Assembly: GCA_937922775.1 (NCBI GenBank)
Contig: CALAKE010000506.1
Coordinates: 1 to 5,245, forward strand
Direction: 5' to 3'
DNA length: 5,245 nt
Source of the DNA: an uncultured bacterium
GTDB lineage: Bacteria > Acidobacteriota > UBA890
The notes beneath the pieces are model-generated. The model did not search any database and was not told the origin of the DNA. It saw nothing but the letters and a program-made list of their open reading frames with translations. Shown piece by piece: positions 1 through 4,498 of the stretch (positions within the stretch are counted from its first letter, which is position 1; each line of letters begins with the position of its first letter). The position numbers and the translations under genes are program-made.

Positions 1-127
1 GGAGGCGCGGGGTGATCGCCGTAGCGGACGCTTGAGCGAGCGGCGACTCGTTGTCCTGAGGGGCAAGTACTCCTACCGCGAGTGAACTGTCCGCCGAGGT
101 GATCACCCCGCGCCGACCGACAATCAA
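1..127 (-). CDS. Possible 5' part of an unidentified minus-strand gene (runs off the window)
   Basis: A minus-strand frame stays open from just after the stop of the membrane-protein gene (codon at 142-140) to the window edge, about 47 codons. The first usable start in it is TTG at 127-125; a GTG at 106-104 is another choice. The peptide begins LIVGRRGVITSADSSL and continues with an Ala/Leu/Val-rich, fairly balanced composition (for example VGVLAPQDNESPLAQAS), with about 70% G/C at third positions. The overlapping plus-strand frame is Arg-rich, as shadow frames often are, so the minus strand is the better coding candidate. No good Shine-Dalgarno sequence precedes either start. I do not recognise the protein. 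It would lie 15 nt or more downstream of the membrane-protein gene, possibly in the same operon. The short length makes this weak. Confidence 0.35.
   Translation of the reverse strand, partial: MIVGRRGVITSADSSLAVGVLAPQDNESPLAQASATAITPRL
4..114. repeat. Perfect 14-bp inverted repeat with nested shorter pairings
   Basis: GGCGCGGGGTGATC at 4-17 is the exact reverse complement of 101-114. Inside it, GCGGAC (24-29) pairs with GTCCGC (89-94), ACTCG (46-50) with CGAGT (79-83), and TTGTCC (51-56) with GGGCAA (61-66, one G-T pair). The whole could fold as one long, interrupted hairpin of 111 nt. No T-run follows on either strand, so it is not a standard intrinsic terminator. It overlaps the possible minus-strand reading frame, so the repeat may be coincidental in GC-rich coding DNA, or it may be a structured RNA or the ends of a small mobile element. 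No flanking direct repeats are visible. Confidence 0.5.
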
Positions 128-142
128 GCCCTGGATGAATCG

Positions 143-1180
143 TCAGGGCGTGGCCTCTTCGGCTTGGCCATCTCCTTCGAGGCTCTGGATGGAACCCATG
201 GACAGACCCGCACGGCTCCAGAGAGCGATTCCCACCAGCGTCACCGGCAGGAACGCCACAGCGTGGCTGATGATCGCATAGCTGATCGCGAGATCATTGG
301 GAACTCCCCAAAGCGTCGCCAGGCCGATCTGCGCGGCCTTGTGGAACGATCCAACCGCAGCCGGGGTGGGGACCAGAACGCCAACGACCAGGATCACCAG
401 GAGCGGGAAGACCGCGTAGAACGGGACATCTAGGTCAAAAGCCAGGAATAGCACGTAGTACGAGAGAAGAATGAGGCCCCAGACCGCCAGGGAGTTCATC
501 ACGATGGCGAACAGCAGGCGTGGCTGCCCGACGCCGGCAAAGCCATCGAAGAAATTCCGACCAAACTGGCCGAGCTTCGCCGCGAACCGGTCGGGAAAGA
601 TACCCAGGAAGCGGTTCAGCATCGACGCCGTGCGGCGCGGCCAGCGCTGAGCGCAAATGGCCAGAAGAACACCGATCCCGACCCCCACTATCGCCAGCAA
701 TCCCGTCAGTCGCATGGCGGCAATAACGGCTTGCCCGTCACTGTCGAGTCTCGTGGGCAAGGGAAAGAACGTCAGATAGAGCGCCAGCATGAGCAGGACG
801 GTGAGGAGATCGAAGATACGCTCAAGCACCACAGTGGCAAAGGTGGCCGTCTTGCTGACGTTCTCCCGACGCCCGAGCAGGACGGCTCGAGCCACCTCGC
901 CTAGACGGCCCGGTAGCAGGCCTGTTACCGCCCAGCCCATGAACGTGCAGGAGACGAGCGGGCCGAGGCGGATGCGTTTCAACGGCGCCATCAGGTAGTG
1001 CCAGCGCCACGCACGCTGGATCATGCTGAGTAGGGACAGCACGCAGGCGAGAGCCACGAGTCCGTAGTTCGCGTGGCGAAGATGGGCACCCACGGCAGCC
1101 AGGTCGGCCTGCCGAAAGAATAGGTACAGAAAAATCGCGGCCAGAATCAGGCCGACAATAGCTTGCCCGCGCCGAGACAT
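143..1180 (-). CDS. Lysylphosphatidylglycerol synthase TM / flippase-like integral membrane protein
   Basis: The product is a 345-residue polytopic inner-membrane protein. The family (UPF0104, the membrane domain also found in MprF) is linked to lipid or lipid-linked glycan translocation; the substrate here is unknown. About seven or eight hydrophobic segments are visible, around residues 6-22, 39-54, 73-90, 125-140, 150-178, and three more in the C-terminal half. The family signature is clear: LLPGRLGEVARAVLL at 88-102, then VSKTATFATVVLERIFD at 108-124, with the conserved Arg/Glu and Glu-Arg-x-x-Asp positions. There is no soluble aminoacyl-transferase domain, so it is not a full MprF lysyl-transferase. 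ATG at 1180-1178 is preferred over the in-frame ATG at 1243. The extra 21 residues are polar and unlike the family, and the 1243 start lies on top of a good promoter candidate. No strong ribosome binding site is seen. It is divergent from the shell operon and probably functionally unrelated. It may be co-transcribed with the possible gene at the left edge. Confidence 0.88.
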   Translation of the reverse strand: MSRRGQAIVGLILAAIFLYLFFRQADLAAVGAHLRHANYGLVALACVLSLLSMIQRAWRWHYLMAPLKRIRLGPLVSCTFMGWAVTGLLPGRLGEVARAVLLGRRENVSKTATFATVVLERIFDLLTVLLMLALYLTFFPLPTRLDSDGQAVIAAMRLTGLLAIVGVGIGVLLAICAQRWPRRTASMLNRFLGIFPDRFAAKLGQFGRNFFDGFAGVGQPRLLFAIVMNSLAVWGLILLSYYVLFLAFDLDVPFYAVFPLLVILVVGVLVPTPAAVGSFHKAAQIGLATLWGVPNDLAISYAIISHAVAFLPVTLVGIALWSRAGLSMGSIQSLEGDGQAEEATP

Positions 1181-1241
1181 GAGAAGGTCTAGAGAAGATG
1201 TATGAAAAGGGCGCCTGATCGGCTGCCACCCACACAGCGGC

Positions 1242-1271
1242 ACGATACCTTGGCCCCTCTTGCCTGGTCAA
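1242..1271 (-). promoter_or_regulatory. Candidate sigma70-type promoter for the membrane-protein gene
   Basis: On the minus strand, TTGACC (1271-1266) is followed after 18 nt by TATCGT (1247-1242), matching 5/6 and 4/6 of the -35 and -10 consensus. Transcription would begin near 1235, leaving a leader of about 55 nt to the ATG at 1180. This is a by-eye match only. Confidence 0.4.
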
Positions 1272-1339
1272 ACTCAGCCGGCCAAGCAAGCGACCCCGAG
1301 GCGGTCGCCAGTCAGGCGTTTGAGTGGCCGCGTGTCAAC

Positions 1340-1369
1340 TTGACGGAGAGTCGGGACGGGGACTAGACT
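1340..1369 (+). promoter_or_regulatory. Candidate sigma70-type promoter for the aldolase-shell operon
   Basis: TTGACG (1340-1345) and TAGACT (1364-1369) are separated by 18 nt and match 5/6 and 4/6 of consensus. A short perfect inverted repeat, GTCAA-C-TTGAC at 1334-1344, overlaps the -35 box and could be an operator half of a regulator site, though 5-bp arms are easily found by chance. Transcription would start near 1376 and give a leader of about 140 nt, exactly the stretch that is rich in hairpins. Confidence 0.4.
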
Positions 1370-1396
1370 CCGCGCCGTTCAGCCTGAGGAGCCCCC

Positions 1397-1480
1397 TTGC
1401 CGGCAATCTGCATCGCTGGGTTCCAGAAACTGCTGGAAACAGGGCGGGCCCTGTTGAGAAGCGGAGTCCATCCCCTGTAA
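1397..1480 (+). CDS. Possible 27-residue leader peptide (uORF) ahead of the aldolase
   Basis: A TTG at 1397-1399 sits 5 nt after an AGGAG box (1387-1391) and opens a frame of 27 codons ending in TAA at 1478-1480. An in-frame TGA at 1385-1387 just upstream fixes the maximum length. The peptide begins MPAICIAGFQKLLETGRALL and has a plausible amphipathic helical middle and sensible codon use (CTG, ATC, CAG). Its stop abuts an ATG at 1481 that is in frame with the aldolase. I do not recognise it. It could be a real leader peptide whose translation alters folding of the overlapping hairpins, or a chance ORF. Length alone gives no statistical support. Confidence 0.25.
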   Translation: MPAICIAGFQKLLETGRALLRSGVHPL

Positions 1481-1498
1481 ATGCAGGGCGCAAGCCCT
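1408..1498 (+). promoter_or_regulatory. Structured 5' leader with competing hairpins
   Basis: Several pairings are visible. TTCCAG/CTGGAA (1421-1426 with 1433-1438) forms a 6-bp hairpin. AACAGGG/CCCTGTT (1438-1444 with 1449-1455) forms a 7-bp hairpin. AGGGC-GCAA-GCCCT (1485-1498) is closed by a GNRA tetraloop. CTGCAT (1408-1413) can pair at long range with ATGCAG (1481-1486). CCCTG (1473-1477) can pair with CAGGG (1484-1488), which excludes the GNRA hairpin. The last element ends 5 nt before the aldolase ribosome binding site. Mutually exclusive pairings suggest control of translation or attenuation, but no known riboswitch consensus was recognised and no T-run marks a terminator. Confidence 0.35.
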
Positions 1499-1503
1499 AC
1501 GAA

Positions 1504-1509
1504 GAGGAG
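1504..1509 (+). promoter_or_regulatory. Ribosome binding site that decides the aldolase start
   Basis: GAGGAG lies 7 nt before the ATG at 1517. The alternative in-frame ATG at 1481 has only a GGAG 14 nt away, too far for efficient use, so 1517 is the preferred start. Stop-start adjacency with the possible leader ORF at 1478-1483 leaves minor use of 1481 open. Confidence 0.7.
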
Positions 1510-1516
1510 CCGCAAT

Positions 1517-2263
1517 ATGGATGGCGAGAAGGAGGCACGCGCCACCATAATCGCCGCAGGTCGACGACTTTACGAGCGCCACATCTTGGCGTCTCTCGAG
1601 GGCAACATCAGCATTCGCCTTGCTGATGGACGTCTCGTCACCACCCCCACCGGCGCCAACAAAGGCCGTATGACCGAAGAGTGCCTCGTGGTGACCGACA
1701 GCGAGGGGAATCCCGAAGGATCAGGGAAGCCATCCTCGGAGATGTTCATGCACCTGGCGATCTATCGTGAGCGGAAGGACGTGGGAGCGGTCGTTCATGC
1801 TCATCCGCCCATCGCGACCGGGTACGCCGTGGCCGGCAGGCAGCTACCGGCCGCCGTGCTGGCCGAGGTCGTCGTTGGCTTTGGGTGCATCCCGATTGCG
1901 CCATACGGCACGCCTTCGACCGATGCCCTCGCCGAAGCGGTGGCCGGACCTATCCGCAACTATGACGCATTGCTTATGGCGAACCATGGGGCATTGACGG
2001 TGGGCGCGAGCCTGGAGCAGGCCGAGGAGCGGATGTACCAACTCGAGCACTTCGCCCACATCAGCTTGGTGAGCCATTTGCTCGGAGGCCCGCAAGAATT
2101 CAGCGTGGAAGAGGTCGACAGACTTTCGAGGCTGCGAGAGAGTTGGGGTGGCTCTCCCATCCCACCCGCCTGCTACCCTGTCGGCTGTGGTTCGGAGACA
2201 GTGACCCTGACCAAGGACGAGCTCGTGGGGCTGATCGCTGAGGCGGTACGATCTCTGAAGTAG
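1517..2263 (+). CDS. Class II (zinc) aldolase, L-fuculose-phosphate-aldolase type, with C-terminal encapsulation-like tail
   Basis: The 248-residue protein belongs to the aldolase II/adducin family, which cleaves deoxy-sugar phosphates such as fuculose-1-P or rhamnulose-1-P into DHAP and lactaldehyde. By alignment by eye with E. coli FucA, the active site is present: phosphate-binding Gly29-Asn30, Thr45-Gly46 and Ser73-Ser74, catalytic Glu75, and zinc ligands His94, His96 and His157. The position of the FucA catalytic Tyr113 appears to be Leu115, so the exact substrate is uncertain. The family core ends near residue 190. Beyond it come a helical stretch, a Gly/Pro-rich linker (about 211-227) and a short amphipathic helix (about 231-248, ending in DELVGLIAEAVRSLK). 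This layout is typical of BMC encapsulation peptides and has been described for aldolases of Planctomycetes BMCs. The gene precedes the shell genes by 71 nt. Alternatives are a rhamnulose- or ribulose-phosphate-like activity of the same fold. Confidence 0.9.
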   Translation: MDGEKEARATIIAAGRRLYERHILASLEGNISIRLADGRLVTTPTGANKGRMTEECLVVTDSEGNPEGSGKPSSEMFMHLAIYRERKDVGAVVHAHPPIATGYAVAGRQLPAAVLAEVVVGFGCIPIAPYGTPSTDALAEAVAGPIRNYDALLMANHGALTVGASLEQAEERMYQLEHFAHISLVSHLLGGPQEFSVEEVDRLSRLRESWGGSPIPPACYPVGCGSETVTLTKDELVGLIAEAVRSLK

Positions 2264-2320
2264 GCGGGAGGCGCACGAGAGAGATGCAAACATTACGCTA
2301 ACGAAAGCAACGTACTAACA

Positions 2321-2325
2321 GGAGG
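2321..2325 (+). promoter_or_regulatory. Strong ribosome binding site of the BMC hexamer gene
   Basis: GGAGG lies 9 nt before the ATG at 2335. It is among the strongest sites in the window and fits the need for many more hexamers than pentamers in a shell. The 71-nt gap after the aldolase shows no clear promoter or terminator. Confidence 0.7.
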
Positions 2326-2334
2326 ACAGCACAG

Positions 2335-2625
2335 ATGGCGGAATATGGAGAAGCTCTCGGAATGGTCGAGACCAGAGGCCTGGTCGGAATGGTCGAGGCC
2401 GCAGATGCCATGGTGAAGGCTGCCAAGGTCACCCTGATCGGCTACGAGAAGGTCGGCGGTGCCCTGGTAACCGCGATCGTCCGCGGAGATGTGGCAGCTG
2501 TGAAGTCCGCGACCGACGCAGGTGCTGCGGCAGCGCGCCGCGTTGGCGAACTGGTTTCTGTCCACGTGATCCCGAGGCCGCACAGTAGCCTCGAGGATGT
2601 TCTGCCTATCGGCAAGAGCGAGTAA
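2335..2625 (+). CDS. BMC-H shell hexamer protein (PduA/EutM/CcmK family)
   Basis: The 96-residue protein is one canonical BMC domain (Pfam BMC, PF00936) and would form the hexameric tiles of a microcompartment facet. It opens with the family signature ALGMVETRGLVGMVEAADAM (residues 7-26). It continues through KVTLIGYEKVGGALVTAIVRGDVAAVKSATDAG and ends with the hallmark VGELVSVHVIPRPHSSLEDVLP. It closely resembles PduA and EutM in sequence and length. The pore loop, GSG in PduA and GGG in EutM, here reads Gly41-Gly42-Ala43, which may slightly narrow or alter the central pore. It is the only BMC-H in the window and no tandem-domain BMC-T is present. The conserved edge lysine (Lys28 in AMVKAAK) is there. 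It follows the aldolase and precedes three pentamer genes. Confidence 0.97.
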   Translation: MAEYGEALGMVETRGLVGMVEAADAMVKAAKVTLIGYEKVGGALVTAIVRGDVAAVKSATDAGAAAARRVGELVSVHVIPRPHSSLEDVLPIGKSE

Positions 2626-2645
2626 GAGTCGAGGTCGATTTCGAT

Positions 2646-2670
2646 AGCCGGGCAGCTCATGCTCCTGGCT
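2646..2670 (+). other. Hairpin in the BMC-H / BMC-P1 gap
   Basis: AGCCGGG (2646-2652) pairs with CCTGGCT (2664-2670, one G-T pair). After a bulged C at 2653, AGC (2654-2656) pairs with GCT (2661-2663) around a TCAT loop. The stem sits 21 nt after the BMC-H stop and just before the BMC-P1 ribosome binding site. There is no following T-run, so it is not a standard terminator. It could protect the BMC-H part of the mRNA from 3' decay or damp downstream expression; this is inference. Confidence 0.45.
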
Positions 2671-2692
2671 TCGATGAGGAGGTGGAGAGCCC

Positions 2693-2971
2693 GTGTTTCT
2701 CGCCCGTGTGGTTGGCACGGTGGTGGCAACGCGCAAGGACCCGAAGCTCACCGGCAGCAAGCTGATGATCGTTGTTCCCGTAGGTCCCGATGGGGACCCC
2801 GAGGGCGGCTATGTCGTAGCCGTCGATACGGTCGAAGCTGGCTTCGGTGAGACCGTCCTCGTCGCCCGCGGCTCTTCGGCCCGGATGGCCGAGGGAATGA
2901 AGGATCGGCCCGTGGATGCGTCGATCATCGGAATCGTCGACCATGCTGATGTCGACGAGCCGGCTACCTGA
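2693..2971 (+). CDS. BMC-P shell pentamer protein 1 (EutN/CcmL family)
   Basis: This 92-residue protein has the EutN/CcmL fold signature and would form pentamers that close the vertices of the shell. Visible family features are the N-terminal MFLARVVGTVVATRKDPKL, GSKLMIVVPV (21-30), VAVDTVEAGFGETVLV (42-57), GSSARM (60-65) and the C-terminal VDASIIGIVD (74-83). The usual V-G-A-G-x-G-E loop carries Glu48 in place of the first Gly, a small departure. The GTG start at 2693 is chosen because it begins exactly at the family N-terminus and follows a GAGGAGGTGG purine tract (2676-2685). The gene lies 67 nt after BMC-H and 2 nt before BMC-P2. It is one of three different pentamer paralogues in tandem, as in known PVM-type loci. 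Confidence 0.94.
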   Translation: MFLARVVGTVVATRKDPKLTGSKLMIVVPVGPDGDPEGGYVVAVDTVEAGFGETVLVARGSSARMAEGMKDRPVDASIIGIVDHADVDEPAT

Positions 2972-2973
2972 TC

Positions 2974-3261
2974 GTGGATCTGGCACGTGTCATTGGTCGA
3001 GTTGTCTGCACGGTCAAGGACCCCTCGTTAAAGGGCGTCAAACTCCTGTTGGTGCAACCGCTCGACGGGCAGGGCGAGCCCTTCGGCCAGTCCCTGGTCG
3101 CGCTCGATTCAGTCGGCGCCGGCGCCGGGGAGATGGTCTTCTACGTAACCGGGCGCGAGGCAGCTTTCGCCTTTCTTCCCGATTTCGTGATCTCCGACGC
3201 ATCGATTGTCGGAATTGTCGATCGCGTGGATCGTCGAGTAGAACCGCAAGGGAGCCACTGA
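2974..3261 (+). CDS. BMC-P shell pentamer protein 2 (EutN/CcmL family)
   Basis: The 95-residue product has the EutN/CcmL signature: MDLARVIGRVVCTVKDPSLK at the start, VKLLLVQPLDGQGEP (22-36), LVALDSVGAGAGEMVFYVTG (41-60) and SDASIVGIVDRVDR near the end. It differs from its two neighbours in the second half. The GSSAR/GRSAS stretch is replaced by GREAAFAFLPDF (60-71), which marks a separate pentamer subfamily and may change the vertex pore or the partner face. The start is GTG at 2974, 2 nt after the BMC-P1 stop, with no clear Shine-Dalgarno sequence, so its translation probably depends on coupling to BMC-P1. It is followed 1 nt later by BMC-P3. Confidence 0.93.
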   Translation: MDLARVIGRVVCTVKDPSLKGVKLLLVQPLDGQGEPFGQSLVALDSVGAGAGEMVFYVTGREAAFAFLPDFVISDASIVGIVDRVDRRVEPQGSH

Positions 3262-3262
3262 C

Positions 3263-3535
3263 ATGTTGCTCGGTCGCGTTGTTGGCAACATCGTCTCCTC
3301 TCAGAAGCACGAGAAGTTCGAGGCCAAAGCCCTGTTGATGGTCCAACCGATCTCCCTTGACGGCCAGGACCAAGGAGAGCCTTTGCTGACAGTTGACACT
3401 GTCGGCGCAGGGCCTGGCGAAACTGTAGTCGTGGTCATCGAAGGACGCTCGGCGAGCCAGGCGATGGGCAAGACCGAGGCCCCTGCCAACGCCGCCATCA
3501 CCGGCATCGTCGACCACATCGAATGGGAGCTCTAG
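3263..3535 (+). CDS. BMC-P shell pentamer protein 3 (EutN/CcmL family)
   Basis: The 90-residue product again shows the pentamer signature: MLLGRVVGNIVSSQKHEKFE, ALLMVQPISLDGQ (23-35), LTVDTVGAGPGETVVVV (42-58), EGRSASQAMG (60-69) and AAITGIVDHIEWE (77-89). It keeps the full VGAGPGE loop lost in part from BMC-P1. The ATG at 3263 is preceded by AAGGGAG (3248-3254) with 8-nt spacing and lies 1 nt after the BMC-P2 stop. Its own stop is 2 nt before the folD start, and the folD ribosome binding site lies inside its last codons. The N-terminal half differs from BMC-P1 and BMC-P2 (SQKHEKF in place of the KDP motif), so this is an old paralogue, not a recent duplication. Confidence 0.94.
   Translation: MLLGRVVGNIVSSQKHEKFEAKALLMVQPISLDGQDQGEPLLTVDTVGAGPGETVVVVIEGRSASQAMGKTEAPANAAITGIVDHIEWEL
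3525..3529 (+). promoter_or_regulatory. Ribosome binding site that decides the folD start
   Basis: GGGAG lies 8 nt before the ATG at 3538. An in-frame ATG at 3523 would overlap the BMC-P3 end and include this purine tract within the coding region. It would add five residues not expected for FolD, so 3538 is preferred. Confidence 0.7.
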
Positions 3536-3537
3536 AC

Positions 3538-4464
3538 ATGTGTGCTGCGCGCATTCTCTACGGAAAGCCCGTACAGGAAGCAATTCTCGAGGAGGTGCGT
3601 CAGGGGGTCGAGGAGCTCGCGGCCGCCGGCCTACGCGCACCGAAACTCGCCGCGCTGCTGGTCGGCGACGATCCGGCATCCGCCATCTACGTTCGCTCCA
3701 AGACGCGGATGTGCAGTGAAACCGGGCTCGATTCAGAAGCGTTTCAGCTCCCCTCTTCGACGTCCACCGAGGAGCTCCTCAAGCGGATTGATGAGCTCAA
3801 CCATGACGCCGGCGTCGACGGTATCCTCGTGCAGCTTCCTCTGCCGGAGGGCCTGGACACTGACGTCGTGCTGGACGCGGTGGATCCGGCCAAAGATGTC
3901 GACGGGATCCACCCAGAGAACGTCGGTCTGATCGTGCAAGGACGCCCGCGGTTCGTCACGTGCACCCCCGGCGGGATCATCGAGTTGCTGGAACGGAACG
4001 AGATCGAGATCCACGGCAAGAACGCGGTGATCATCGGGCGCAGTGAAATCGTGGGCAAGCCCATGGCCATGTTGCTGATGCACCGGCATGCCACCGTCAC
4101 TATTTGCCATTCGCGCACCCAAGACTTGCCCGGAGTGGCTCGTGCTGCGGACATCCTGATCGTCGCGATCGGTCGCGACGCCATGGTGACCCCGGAGTTC
4201 GTCAAGCCGGGAGCTTGCGTAATCGACGTGGGTATCAATCGGGTCGCGGATCGACAGAGAGTCGAAGAGATCTTCGGCGCCGATGCCGATTGGCAAAAAT
4301 TCGAAGATCGCGGATATCTCGTCGTGGGAGACGTCCATCCGGCCGTCGCGGAGGTAGCAGGAGCGTTCACGCCGGTGCCCGGAGGTGTGGGACCCTTGAC
4401 AATCGGCATGCTCCTCGCGAACACCTTGCGATCCGCGCGCCGCCGTCTCGGCGTGGGGTCCTGA
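3538..4464 (+). CDS. folD: Bifunctional methylenetetrahydrofolate dehydrogenase / methenyltetrahydrofolate cyclohydrolase
   Basis: FolD oxidises 5,10-methylene-THF with NAD(P)+ to methenyl-THF and hydrolyses it to 10-formyl-THF in the cytoplasm. The 308-residue length is slightly above the usual 280-300. Conserved features are visible: Tyr51 and catalytic Lys55 in YVRSKTRMC, Gln99 in VQLPLP, Asp120-Val-Asp122-Gly in KDVDGIHPENVG, CTPGGI (142-147), the Rossmann-type GRSEIVGKP (167-175), CHSRT, and PVPGGVGPLT (279-288). All key residues are in place, so both activities are expected. The start is ATG at 3538, 2 nt after the BMC-P3 stop, which strongly suggests co-transcription and coupling with the shell genes. 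FolD is not a usual BMC component. A role in supplying or consuming one-carbon units linked to the compartment is only inference, and accidental operon fusion is equally possible. Confidence 0.97.
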   Translation: MCAARILYGKPVQEAILEEVRQGVEELAAAGLRAPKLAALLVGDDPASAIYVRSKTRMCSETGLDSEAFQLPSSTSTEELLKRIDELNHDAGVDGILVQLPLPEGLDTDVVLDAVDPAKDVDGIHPENVGLIVQGRPRFVTCTPGGIIELLERNEIEIHGKNAVIIGRSEIVGKPMAMLLMHRHATVTICHSRTQDLPGVARAADILIVAIGRDAMVTPEFVKPGACVIDVGINRVADRQRVEEIFGADADWQKFEDRGYLVVGDVHPAVAEVAGAFTPVPGGVGPLTIGMLLANTLRSARRRLGVGS

Positions 4465-4485
4465 GCCACCATCTCATGCCCTTTC

Positions 4486-4489
4486 GGAG
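4486..4489 (+). promoter_or_regulatory. Ribosome binding site supporting the TTG start of coaE
   Basis: GGAG lies 9 nt before TTG at 4499. No other ATG, GTG or TTG lies in frame between 4499 and the P-loop codons, so this unusual start is the only plausible one. No terminator is visible in the 34-nt folD-coaE gap. Confidence 0.6.
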
Positions 4490-4498
4490 CCTCTCCAG

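Larger units (their letters stand above)
1181..1516. other. Divergent intergenic region between the membrane-protein gene and the aldolase/shell operon
   Basis: This 336-bp stretch has no convincing large gene. It holds a minus-strand promoter candidate (1242-1271), a 6-bp hairpin GCGACC/GGTCGC with a 7-nt loop (1290-1308), a plus-strand promoter candidate (1340-1369), and a structured leader with a possible 27-codon ORF (1397-1480) ahead of the aldolase. It is the natural place for control of the operon. No recognisable riboswitch class was found by eye. Confidence 0.7.

Noticed and set aside
2..85. Plus-strand frame open from the left edge to TGA at 83-85 as the tail of a convergent gene
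   Set aside because: Only 27 codons, very Arg-rich as typical of shadow frames, and the overlapping minus-strand frame has a more protein-like composition.
1181..1243. N-terminal extension of the membrane protein to the in-frame ATG at 1243 (366 residues)
   Set aside because: The added 21 residues are polar and unlike the family N-terminus, and the start overlaps the best promoter candidate; ATG at 1180 directly precedes the first membrane segment.
1438..1455. Hairpin AACAGGGC-GG-GCCCTGTT as an intrinsic terminator
   Set aside because: It is followed by GAGAAGCGG, with no T-run on the plus strand.
1376..1516. Known riboswitch (cobalamin, TPP, SAH, c-di-GMP) in the aldolase leader
   Set aside because: None of the conserved core motifs of these classes could be found; only generic hairpins are visible.
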